From NCBI GenBank assembly GCA_945882755.1, contig CAMCWS010000036.1, positions 1 to 19,846 of the forward strand: a stretch of DNA of 19,846 nt, in the 5' to 3' direction. The position numbers were made by a program, and so were the translations under genes. Below are positions 6,956 to 14,460 of the stretch, in pieces (positions within the stretch are counted from its first letter, which is position 1; the number at the start of each line of letters is the position of its first letter). The stretch comes from Bordetella parapertussis. Its GTDB lineage: Bacteria; Pseudomonadota; Gammaproteobacteria; Burkholderiales; Burkholderiaceae_C. The notes beneath the pieces are model-generated. The model was not told the DNA's origin, did not search any database, and was given only the letters and a program-made list of their open reading frames with translations.

Positions 6956-8044
6956 CTAACGCACCTCATTGGCATTTGAAGCACGACAACGTTGAATGTC
7001 GCAAGCCGTTGGCAGTTGCGATCTGTATTCAATATTCGTAGGCATTACCCCATTATTGCGAATGGAACATTTTTCACCGCTAGCGTTGGTGTAATAAGAC
7101 AGCACATCAACGCAACGTCTCGAGTGCGAAGTCAGACCCTGAAAATGCCCGATTTCATGGGAAACCACCATTTGCAAGGTTTCTAATAAATTTCTATTGG
7201 CATTGGCCTTTCTGAGGTTTACAAACGCTTCGGGGCTGAGCGTCAAAGTTTTTTTGGTGATGTTGGCCAAGCCAATCGTTCCCAATTTGTCTTCATCACT
7301 CCAAAGCGCCGTGATTTTGAGTCCTGCCACCGAGGGACTTAAATCACGCTTCAAAATGACGGTGTTTTGCCCACCGCATTGATCCCAAGCCACTGAGGCA
7401 TTCTTCAAAGATGCAACAACGGATTCTTCACTGAAGCCTTCAGGTGCGCCTTGGTGGTCGTAAACATAGACCATGCTTGGGCTGAGCATTTTGGTGTCTT
7501 TGCCACCATCGTTCCATGTGACGATCTCATTGGGCAAGCACTGGTTGATTTCACTCTCACGCAAACCCGCTGGGGTGGCGGCAGCAATAGTGTCGTCAGC
7601 TTTTTTGGCGGTGGGAGCTCTCTTTGGGGTGCCGACGGTATCGGACTGAGAGGAGGCGGCAGAGGAAGCTGACTTGGGGGCTGGGTTGGGTGAACTGGTC
7701 GCAGCCGATTTGCGGGCGTTGCTCAACCCACTGATGGCTTGGTTGACTTTGGCGGTGTAAGCTGTCCCTAACCACAAAGGTGCGTTATTACTGATGGCAT
7801 CTAACTCAGCTGCTGGGCAATTGCCTTTGCCAAACTTCGCCAGCCAAGCCAAGGCGTTTGTTTCACGAGCGTCAACATCATTGATGGTGTACGACAAGGC
7901 TTTAAATTCACTTGAAAGACATGACGCCCCAGAATTTTTGACTTGGGCATTCGCAAAATGATGGCTTGAAAAAGGCAGATTAACTAAAGGGAACAAAACG
8001 CCAATTGCAAGAAGGCGAAAAACTTGTGAAGAAATAAAGGGCAT
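6956..8044 (-). CDS. Secreted matrixin-like (metzincin) putative zinc metalloprotease
   Basis: 362 residues. A Sec signal peptide ends at about residue 33 (HFANA then QVK). Next comes a domain at about 42-110 that also makes up the neighbouring protein, then a Ser/Ala/Pro/Lys-rich linker (about 111-160). The C-terminal catalytic-type domain (about 165-362) carries HEIGHFQGLTSH at 296-307, and 26 residues later NNGVM (330-334), which resembles a Met-turn. HExxH gives zinc ligands His296 and His300 with catalytic Glu297. In the standard HExxHxxGxxH pattern the third His should be at 306, but here Ser306 is followed by His307, one residue late. Several Cys residues (169, 223, 311, 326, 348, 353) suggest disulfides. 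It could be an active peptidase, an altered one, or a binding protein with this fold. The substrate is unknown. Confidence 0.75.
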   Translation of the reverse strand: MPFISSQVFRLLAIGVLFPLVNLPFSSHHFANAQVKNSGASCLSSEFKALSYTINDVDARETNALAWLAKFGKGNCPAAELDAISNNAPLWLGTAYTAKVNQAISGLSNARKSAATSSPNPAPKSASSAASSQSDTVGTPKRAPTAKKADDTIAAATPAGLRESEINQCLPNEIVTWNDGGKDTKMLSPSMVYVYDHQGAPEGFSEESVVASLKNASVAWDQCGGQNTVILKRDLSPSVAGLKITALWSDEDKLGTIGLANITKKTLTLSPEAFVNLRKANANRNLLETLQMVVSHEIGHFQGLTSHSRRCVDVLSYYTNASGEKCSIRNNGVMPTNIEYRSQLPTACDIQRCRASNANEVR

Positions 8045-8081
8045 GGGTTAAATGGGAAAGTCAAACTTCTGCCAAGCAAGT

Positions 8082-8495
8082 TCATTTCTTGTTAGCGGCG
8101 CTGCCTCTGGGCTTGTCAACCGCCTTTTCAAGTTCATCCGCAGCGGCTTTTTTCAGTTTGTAAATGGTTTCAGTGGCTGAGATGATGGGCGGCGTATTGG
8201 CTGTACCCAGCCAAACAGCTTGGTTCATCAAAATAAGTTCAAGTTGATCCAGCGGGCAAGACTTGCCATATTTGCTTAGCCACTCTTTTGCGCGGTCCTC
8301 TCGCTGTTGCGCATCATTGGTGGTGTAGGCCAAGGCCTTGAAGTCTGAGGCTGAACAAACCACTGCAGCCGCAGGTGAGCTAGGCGTGTTTTTGTTTTGG
8401 GCTGAAGCACAATTGAATGCAAGCGCCCCCAAGCCCAAGAAAAAAAGTCCTGCAAATGTGTGCAGGGGAAAGCCGAGTGGGGGGCGTGTAGGCAT
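8082..8495 (-). CDS. Small secreted protein, paralogue of the neighbouring protease's N-terminal domain
   Basis: 137 residues with a Sec signal peptide (hydrophobic core at about 12-30, cleavage likely after CASA before QNKN). The mature part is one domain of about 70 residues that matches residues 42-108 of the downstream matrixin-like protein. Shared positions include Cys, FKAL, YT, ND, RE, WL, a GK followed by CP, and WLGTA. A Lys/Ala-rich tail ends the protein. It lacks the protease domain. It is transcribed ahead of the protease gene with a 37-base gap, so the two are probably co-expressed. The function is unrecognised. Possible roles are an inhibitor, chaperone or targeting partner of the protease, or simply a duplicated binding domain. 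Confidence 0.72.
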   Translation of the reverse strand: MPTRPPLGFPLHTFAGLFFLGLGALAFNCASAQNKNTPSSPAAAVVCSASDFKALAYTTNDAQQREDRAKEWLSKYGKSCPLDQLELILMNQAVWLGTANTPPIISATETIYKLKKAAADELEKAVDKPRGSAANKK

Positions 8496-8556
8496 GTGTT
8501 TGATTCTATAGAGCAGCCATACCTTGTGGGGAAACAGTAAATGGCATCTGAATTGA

Positions 8557-9147
8557 TTAATCTATGACAAATTGAGAGGCATTTTTACCCTGAAAGGGCG
8601 CATAAAAGGCTTTGATGCTAGCCATGTCTGCTTCCAAATCGCCCGTTGGTAGCAGCGCGGGACCAAGGCCAGATGTTTTGCTGCCAAAGTCTAAAAAGCC
8701 CAATACGATGGGTACCTGCGCTTGCAGTGCGATGTAATAAAAACCCGTCTTCCACTGACGCGACTGAGAACGCGTACCTTCAGGCGGCACCACCAAATGC
8801 AGTTCGCCAACTGCATCGCGCAGGGCTTGCGCCGAAGCGGACACCATATTGGTCGACTGAGAGCGGTCTACAGCAATGCCACCTAGCCAGCACATCAGAC
8901 CCTTAAAGGGAAAGCGAAAGATTTGAATCTTCCCCATCCAATGGATATTCAAGTCAAGTGCAAAAGCCACCATCAAGGTATAGGGCAAGTCCCAGTTGCT
9001 GGTGTGAGGTGCGGCAATCACCACACTTTTGGGGGTGTTTGAAGGCATTTGGCCAACCAATGTCCAGCCTGCCAAGCGAAGAACCCAGATGGAAAACCTT
9101 TTCAGCAAAGGGCTAAGGATGGGCGTGGTAAAAATCGTCAAACGCAT
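8557..9147 (-). CDS. PlsC-type 1-acyl-sn-glycerol-3-phosphate acyltransferase family protein
   Basis: 196 residues, shorter than typical PlsC (about 245) but like the compact single-domain acyltransferases. Members transfer acyl groups to lysophosphatidate or related lipids at the inner membrane. The catalytic HX4D motif is H48TSNWD53, and the substrate-phosphate motif is PPEGTRS at about 121-127 (Pro in place of the usual Phe at its first position). A hydrophobic N-terminus (about 1-32) could associate with the membrane. It starts 44 bases from the divergent HELTH-protein gene, so the two share a promoter region, and it precedes the paired secreted-protein genes on the same strand. A housekeeping plsC probably exists elsewhere, and the true acceptor here is unknown. 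Confidence 0.85.
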   Translation of the reverse strand: MRLTIFTTPILSPLLKRFSIWVLRLAGWTLVGQMPSNTPKSVVIAAPHTSNWDLPYTLMVAFALDLNIHWMGKIQIFRFPFKGLMCWLGGIAVDRSQSTNMVSASAQALRDAVGELHLVVPPEGTRSQSRQWKTGFYYIALQAQVPIVLGFLDFGSKTSGLGPALLPTGDLEADMASIKAFYAPFQGKNASQFVID

Positions 9148-9191
9148 ACAACTGCTTGAAAAAATAATCGCCCAACCATACCACCTGCCGC

Positions 9192-9746
9192 ATGGGAAAA
9201 ACCGCTCACATCATCCATCATTGTCGAACCGCTTTAGCCCTGATGGGGTTTTGGCTGGCCAGCGTGTCCTTTGCCCAAGGATTGCCCATCAACGCATCGC
9301 AATTGGATTTGCAGATGACGCAGACGATTTGGGAGTTCATCAAAAAAGAAACCCAGGCTCCTGCTGATTTACCTTTGCCCCCCATCATGTTTGATGAAAA
9401 CATTCCTAAAGAAGCAAGGATGGTGTTTCAATTTCCAAGCGAAGATGCGCCGCAAAACACCCTGCAAATCTCGATTGGCACAACCGGTACCCGATTTTGG
9501 AAACATGACATGTTTTTGTGGGCACTAGGCCATGAACTGACCCATTACGCGCTTTTGATGCAAGAAAATCAATGGGAGCAAAAGGCGGTGTATGTCAACA
9601 ATATTCGCCACCATTGCAATATGGCGTTCATGCAAATTACCCGCGACATTGTGGAGATTATTTGGGAGAAGTACCAAAATGTTGTTGGGCGAATGCGCAT
9701 GTACACCGAGGTTTATAAAAGCTGTTCGCGCCAACCTCTCCAATAG
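9192..9746 (+). CDS. Secreted putative zincin-type metallopeptidase (HELTH motif)
   Basis: 184 residues beginning with a Sec signal peptide (hydrophobic core about 13-27, cleavage likely after SFA before QGLP). The mature protein contains GHELTHY at 113-119, giving the zincin HExxH core (His114, Glu115, His118). Downstream, HHCNMAFMQITRDIVEIIW (about 140-158) lies on a likely helix that could supply a third ligand from a Glu or Asp. No named family is recognised, and overall it is unlike the other zincin in this window. The start could also be the internal ATG at 9243, but that would lose most of the signal peptide. The gene faces the acyltransferase gene and converges with the cysteine-rich gene, six bases from stop to stop. 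Confidence 0.7.
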   Translation: MGKTAHIIHHCRTALALMGFWLASVSFAQGLPINASQLDLQMTQTIWEFIKKETQAPADLPLPPIMFDENIPKEARMVFQFPSEDAPQNTLQISIGTTGTRFWKHDMFLWALGHELTHYALLMQENQWEQKAVYVNNIRHHCNMAFMQITRDIVEIIWEKYQNVVGRMRMYTEVYKSCSRQPLQ

Positions 9747-9751
9747 CCAAG

Positions 9752-10069
9752 TTACTTGGGTTTGACGCACACCGCTTGTTTGCCGGGAACACAAGTACCC
9801 GCACAAATGGCTTGCCCGATGTAATTCAATGCCGTACGGCCATTGGGCTGGTTAGAACAAACCACAGCACCGTTGGTCATATTGATGCATTGACCCACGC
9901 CACAAAAAACCTCTCCGCTGGGTCTTTGCCCTATGCCGCCTTGGTCAGGAGCGCACCACACATTGCCTTCGTTGTCCTTTTTGCAAAGGCTGTTTTCATC
10001 AGCCCAGCTCGAAGGGTATAAGACTGACAAAAACAAGCCAATCAGGGCGTGCACAAAAAAAGAGGGCAT
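9752..10069 (-). CDS. Small secreted cysteine-rich protein (hypothetical)
   Basis: 105 residues with a Sec signal peptide (hydrophobic about 5-18, cleavage likely after SSWA before DENS). The mature 80 or so residues hold eight cysteines (29, 39, 56, 61, 71, 89, 93, 101), an even number compatible with four disulfides. Five of them end a recurring short unit of the form Gly-x-(Val/Ala)-hydrophobic-Cys or close to it: GNVWC, GEVFC, GAVVC, GQAIC and GKQAVC. This suggests a small repeat-built, disulfide-stabilised fold. It lies 12 bases downstream of the DciA-like gene on the same strand. No family is recognised. Confidence 0.68.
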   Translation of the reverse strand: MPSFFVHALIGLFLSVLYPSSWADENSLCKKDNEGNVWCAPDQGGIGQRPSGEVFCGVGQCINMTNGAVVCSNQPNGRTALNYIGQAICAGTCVPGKQAVCVKPK

Positions 10070-10081
10070 AGAGACTTTCTT

Positions 10082-10399
10082 TCAGCGGGACATGACTTTT
10101 ACACGGATTTTTTCAATCGGAAAATTGTGCGAGCGCAAATGGGCTGTCAAAGCAGGAAGCAGTTGACGCAATTTGGCGCCAGCTGCATTGTGGGGAACCA
10201 GCAGACACCACCCCTGCGCATCCAAGGGGCCAGCTTTCACAAGACCCGCCAAGCCTAAGGGCAAAAGTGCTTGGATGCAAGCCAGACAGGCTTGGGATTG
10301 CTGGCTGATTTGCATCAGCGAGGACAAGGTGGCTGACTGCGCCATGGCCGATTGCACAGGCGTGGCCAAACGTGATTTGTAGGTATTTTCGGTTGTCAT
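10082..10399 (-). CDS. DUF721/DciA-like protein
   Basis: 105 residues. It resembles the small DciA/DUF721 proteins commonly found next to secA in betaproteobacteria. DciA is the ancestral loader or recruiter of the replicative helicase DnaB in bacteria lacking DnaC. The C-terminal half has the expected pattern: a hydrophobic strand GWCLLVPHNAAGAKLRQLLP, then a helix (LTAHLRSH), then a basic strand IEKIRVKV. It diverges from secA with 79 bases between the starts. The assignment rests on context and overall pattern, since the family has no invariant catalytic motif. An HMM comparison with Pfam PF05258 would decide. Confidence 0.62.
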   Translation of the reverse strand: MTTENTYKSRLATPVQSAMAQSATLSSLMQISQQSQACLACIQALLPLGLAGLVKAGPLDAQGWCLLVPHNAAGAKLRQLLPALTAHLRSHNFPIEKIRVKVMSR

Positions 10400-10427
10400 T
10401 AGCCAATTATGTAGCGCATGGCTCAGA

Positions 10428-10436
10428 GGTTAAAAT
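10428..10436 (+). promoter_or_regulatory. Candidate -10 region for the secA operon
   Basis: GGTTAAAAT contains TAAAAT (10431-10436), one mismatch from the sigma-70 -10. It is almost the same word as found before petA and tRNA-Thr (GGTTAGAAT). Start would fall near 10443, leaving about 36 bases of leader before secA. No convincing -35 is present. Confidence 0.4.
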
Positions 10437-10478
10437 TAGGCCTTATTCATAAGGAATGTACGCATATGTACCGCTGGC

Positions 10479-13226
10479 ATGGCATTTAATCTTTTGACCC
10501 AGATATTTGGCAGTCGCAATGAGCGACTCCTCAAGCAATTCCGCAAAACCCTAGAACGTATCAATGGACTAGAGGCCAAGTACGAGCAGCTCAATGATGA
10601 CGCCCTGCGTCAAAAAACCAATGAATTCAAGCAGCGTGTGACCCAGGGCGAGAGCTTAGACGCTCTGTTGCCTGAAGCTTTTGCCGTCGTCAGGGAAGGC
10701 TCCAAGCGGGTCATGAAGATGCGCCATTTTGATGTGCAAATGATGGGCGGTATCGCTTTGCACCAAGGCAAGATCGCCGAGATGCGCACAGGCGAGGGTA
10801 AAACCCTCACCGCCACTTTGGCTGTGTACCTGAATGCTTTGAGTGGCAAGGGTGTGCATGTAGTGACGGTGAACGACTACCTAGCCAACCGTGACGCCCA
10901 GTGGATGGGCCAGCTCTACCAATTTTTAGGTTTGAGTGTGGGCGTCAATTTGTCGCAATTAAGTCGCGAAGAAAAGCAAGCGGCTTACCGCTCTGACATC
11001 ACTTATGGCACCAATAACGAATACGGCTTCGATTATTTGCGCGACAACATGGTGTATGAAGCGACCGACAGGGTTCAGCGTGGTTTGAATTACGCCATTG
11101 TTGACGAGGTTGACTCGATTTTGATTGATGAAGCCCGTACCCCACTCATCATCAGTGGACAGGCTGAAGACCACACAGCCACTTATCTGGCCATGAACCA
11201 AGTCGTTCCATTCCTGACCCGCCAAGAAGGTGAGTTAGATTTGCGCACAGGTGAGGGCGTCACCAAGCCTGGCGATTTCACCTTAGACGAAAAGTCGCAT
11301 CAGGTGTATTTGACTGAACTGGGTCATGAAAAAGCAGAGAAAGTGCTCTCTGAGATGGGCTTGTTGCCAGAGGGGGCGTCTTTGTATGACCCTTTGCATA
11401 TTGGCTTGGTGCACCATTTGTATGCCGCTTTGCGTGCTCAGCACCTCTACCACAGTGATCAACATTATGTGAACCAAAACGGCGAGATTGTCATCGTTGA
11501 TGAGTTCACTGGCCGACTGATGTCAGGTCGACGCTGGAGCGATGGTTTGCACCAAGCCGTGGAGGCCAAAGAGGGTGTGCCGATTCAGGCTGAAAACCAA
11601 ACCATGGCCTCCATCACCTTTCAAAATTATTTCCGCTTGTATGGCAAGTTGTCTGGCATGACCGGAACAGCCGATACCGAGGCCTATGAGTTTCAAGAAA
11701 TCTATGGCCTTGAGACTGTCATCATCCCGCCCAACAAACCCAGTAAGCGCAATGACCAACTCGACAGGGTTTACAAAACAACAGAAGAAAAATACAAAGC
11801 CGCCATCGAGGATATTCGGGAGTGCCATGGCAAAGGACAGCCCGTATTGGTCGGAACAACCTCCATTGAGCTGTCCGAACTGCTGGCTGGCATGCTCAGC
11901 ACCGCAGGACTGCCCCACCAAGTGCTCAACGCCAAACAGCACGAGAAAGAAGCCGATATCGTGGCCCAAGCTGGCGCTTTAGGCGCCATCACCATTGCCA
12001 CCAATATGGCGGGACGCGGCACCGATATTGTCCTAGGCGGCAACATAGAAAAAAGCATTTCTATCATCGAGGCTGATGAAGGTTTGACAGAAGACGCCAA
12101 AGCGAAAAAAGTCCAAGAGCATCGAAGCGCTTGGCAGATCGAACATGAGAAGGTGAAGTCTTTAGGCGGCTTACGCATCATTGCCACCGAAAGGCACGAA
12201 TCTAGGCGCATTGATAATCAGCTAAGGGGTCGATCAGGGCGACAAGGCGACCCAGGTTCCTCGCGTTTTTACCTCAGCCTAGACGATTCGCTGATGCGCA
12301 TATTTGCCGGTGAGCGTGTCAAAGCCATCATGGACAGATTGCAAATGCCTGAGGGTGAGGCGATTGAGGCTGGCATGGTGTCGCGCAGCATTGAGACTGC
12401 GCAGCGCAAGGTGGAAGCCCGTAACTTTGATATTCGCAAACAACTGCTGGAATACGACGATGTATCCAACGACCAGCGCAAAGTCATTTACCAGCAGCGC
12501 AACGATATTTTGGATGCCCACGATTTGCATTTTCAAATTCAGAGTTTGCGTGAAGGTTGTTTCACCGATTTGGTTCACCAATTTGTGCCACCTGAGTCTT
12601 TAGAGGAGCAGTGGGACTTGCCAGGCTTGGAAAAAGCCTTGTTGAACGAGTGGCACTTGAGCGTGGCGCTTACTCAGTTGGTTCAAGATGCGCAAGCCAT
12701 CGTCGATGAAGATATCGTCAAAACAGTTGTTGACGCGGCCAACCAAAGCTTTGCGGAAAAGGTCAACAAAGTAGGTGCCGACCAATTCACTCCCTTTATG
12801 CGGGCTGTGCTGCTGCAAAACATTGACAGCCATTGGCGAGAGCATTTGTCTTCGCTGGATTATTTGCGTCAAGGCATTCATTTGCGCGGCTATGCCCAAA
12901 AGCAACCCAAGCAAGAGTACAAGCGTGAAGCTTTCGAGTTATTTGGCCAGTTGCTGGACATGGTGAAAAACGAAGTCACCCGTATTTTGATGACGGTGCA
13001 AATTGAGTCTACCGAGCAAGTGCAACTTGCCGCCAACCAATTAGAGGAAAAGGCGGAAGCCATCTCCAACATCACTTATTCCGCACCTGATGAGACCGGT
13101 GCCGCACAGGTGTTTGCAGACAGTACCCAAGAAGACACCCATGCGGTTCCCGTTGTGGGGCGTAACGAAGCCTGCCCATGCGGCAGCGGTAAAAAATACA
13201 AGCACTGCCACGGAAAGCTCGCCTGA
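10479..13226 (+). CDS. secA: Preprotein translocase ATPase subunit SecA
   Basis: 915 residues, full length. SecA is the ATP-driven motor that pushes unfolded preproteins through SecYEG. Motifs in order: nucleotide-binding domain 1 with Walker A MRTGEGKT (102-109) and the [15 protein letters not shown]alker B region (about 209-223); the preprotein-crosslinking domain; nucleotide-binding domain 2 with [14 protein letters not shown] and the arginine-rich [16 protein letters not shown]; the helical scaffold and wing; then a flexible linker and a C-terminal zinc site, [13 protein letters not shown], that binds SecB. The ATG at 10479 gives the conserved start [17 protein letters not shown]. Its nearest purine-rich ribosome site, AAGGA at 10451-10455, is 23 bases away, which is unusual. 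argJ starts 3 bases after the stop. Confidence 0.98.
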   Translation: MAFNLLTQIFGSRNERLLKQFRKTLERINGLEAKYEQLNDDALRQKTNEFKQRVTQGESLDALLPEAFAVVREGSKRVMKMRHFDVQMMGGIALHQGKIAEMRTGEGKTLTATLAVYLNALSGKGVHVVTVNDYLANRDAQWMGQLYQFLGLSVGVNLSQLSREEKQAAYRSDITYGTNNEYGFDYLRDNMVYEATDRVQRGLNYAIVDEVDSILIDEARTPLIISGQAEDHTATYLAMNQVVPFLTRQEGELDLRTGEGVTKPGDFTLDEKSHQVYLTELGHEKAEKVLSEMGLLPEGASLYDPLHIGLVHHLYAALRAQHLYHSDQHYVNQNGEIVIVDEFTGRLMSGRRWSDGLHQAVEAKEGVPIQAENQTMASITFQNYFRLYGKLSGMTGTADTEAYEFQEIYGLETVIIPPNKPSKRNDQLDRVYKTTEEKYKAAIEDIRECHGKGQPVLVGTTSIELSELLAGMLSTAGLPHQVLNAKQHEKEADIVAQAGALGAITIATNMAGRGTDIVLGGNIEKSISIIEADEGLTEDAKAKKVQEHRSAWQIEHEKVKSLGGLRIIATERHESRRIDNQLRGRSGRQGDPGSSRFYLSLDDSLMRIFAGERVKAIMDRLQMPEGEAIEAGMVSRSIETAQRKVEARNFDIRKQLLEYDDVSNDQRKVIYQQRNDILDAHDLHFQIQSLREGCFTDLVHQFVPPESLEEQWDLPGLEKALLNEWHLSVALTQLVQDAQAIVDEDIVKTVVDAANQSFAEKVNKVGADQFTPFMRAVLLQNIDSHWREHLSSLDYLRQGIHLRGYAQKQPKQEYKREAFELFGQLLDMVKNEVTRILMTVQIESTEQVQLAANQLEEKAEAISNITYSAPDETGAAQVFADSTQEDTHAVPVVGRNEACPCGSGKKYKHCHGKLA

Positions 13227-13229
13227 TCC

Positions 13230-14459
13230 ATGCCTGTCAATCTCGTAGCCCCCCTCGCGGCCGATTTATTGCCCGTGCCTGGCATTGAAATAGGCACAAC
13301 CAGCGCAGGTGTGCGCAAAGCCAACCGCAAAGATGTCACCGTTTTTAAGCTCGCGGCTGGTTCCAGCGTGGGTGCGGTTTTCACGCAAAACCGTTTTTGT
13401 GCTGCGCCAGTTCAAGTTTGTCAAAGTCACCTCAAGGCCCAACAAGGCATTCGGGCTTTGGTGATCAACACAGGGGTTGCCAACGCAGGAACAGGTGAAT
13501 CCGGTTTGCTGCATGCCAACCAAGTTTGCCAAGCCTTGGCAGAACTTCTCCATGTCCAAGCCGATCAGGTGTTGCCGTTTTCTACGGGCGTGATCATGGA
13601 GCCTTTGCCAGTCCAGCGCATTGCCGATGGCCTGCCATTGGCCATCGCAGATTTGGCACAAGACCATTGGTCTGAAGCGGCCACGGCCATCATGACCACA
13701 GACACCTTGCCCAAGGCAGTCAGTCGTCAGATTCAAATCGATGGCGTGACAGTCACCATCACTGGCATCTCTAAAGGTGCTGGGATGATTCGCCCCAATA
13801 TGGCCACCATGCTGGGTTTTATCGCGACAGATGCCTGCATCCCACCCGCCTTGATCGATGCCTTGGCTTTGGATTTGGCGCAAGCTTCTTTCAACCGCAT
13901 CTCCATTGATGGCGATACATCGACCAACGACTCTTTTGTGGTCATGGCTTCATGCAATGCGTCACATGCACCCATTGAAAGCTGGTCTAGTCACAACGGA
14001 CATGCACTTAAGCAAGCGCTCACCGATGTGGCGCGATGGCTGGCACAAGCCATCGTGCGAGACGGTGAGGGCGCTACCAAGTTCATCACCGTGACTGTCG
14101 AGGGTGGCAAAAACAGCGCAGAGTGTTTGCTGGCCGCTTATGCGATTGCCCATTCTCCTTTGGTAAAAACTGCTTTTTTTGCCAGCGACCCTAACCTTGG
14201 TCGTATCTTGGCGGCAGTGGGCTATGCCGGTATCGCCGATTTAGCGCAAGACAAGATTGAGCTTTATTTGGATGATGTGCATGTGGTCACGCAAGGCGGA
14301 AGACATGTGGCGTACAAAGAAGAAGATGGTAAGCGGGTGATGAAGCAATCTGAGATCACCATCCGGGTTTTGCTCGGCCGAGGCGACGCCAGTGAAACTG
14401 TTTGGACATGCGACCTGAGCCACGACTACGTCACCATCAACGCAGACTACAGAAGCTGA
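13230..14459 (+). CDS. argJ: Bifunctional ornithine acetyltransferase / N-acetylglutamate synthase ArgJ
   Basis: 409 residues. ArgJ recycles the acetyl group in the cyclic arginine pathway, moving it from N-acetylornithine to glutamate; many also make acetylglutamate from acetyl-CoA. It cuts itself into alpha and beta chains. The cleavage and nucleophile site is Thr193 in PNMATMLGF, preceded by KGAGMI at about 182-187. The oxyanion-hole Thr-Gly is at 119-120 (FSTGVI). Other conserved parts include [11 protein letters not shown] and [17 protein letters not shown]. It is placed immediately after secA and one base before the ATPase gene, and this secA-argJ-ATPase-Nudix order is familiar from Burkholderiales. 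Whether it is mono- or bifunctional cannot be told from sequence. Confidence 0.96.
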   Translation: MPVNLVAPLAADLLPVPGIEIGTTSAGVRKANRKDVTVFKLAAGSSVGAVFTQNRFCAAPVQVCQSHLKAQQGIRALVINTGVANAGTGESGLLHANQVCQALAELLHVQADQVLPFSTGVIMEPLPVQRIADGLPLAIADLAQDHWSEAATAIMTTDTLPKAVSRQIQIDGVTVTITGISKGAGMIRPNMATMLGFIATDACIPPALIDALALDLAQASFNRISIDGDTSTNDSFVVMASCNASHAPIESWSSHNGHALKQALTDVARWLAQAIVRDGEGATKFITVTVEGGKNSAECLLAAYAIAHSPLVKTAFFASDPNLGRILAAVGYAGIADLAQDKIELYLDDVHVVTQGGRHVAYKEEDGKRVMKQSEITIRVLLGRGDASETVWTCDLSHDYVTINADYRS

Positions 14460-14460
14460 C

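Noticed and set aside
6663..10080. tRNA-Thr as an integration site for a mobile island
   Set aside because: I found no repeat of the tRNA 3' end near 10 kb or elsewhere in the window, and no integrase or transposase gene, so only the position is suggestive.
13266..13883. 205-codon minus-strand frame inside argJ
   Set aside because: It lies entirely opposite argJ, with a composition typical of antisense reading and no start context.
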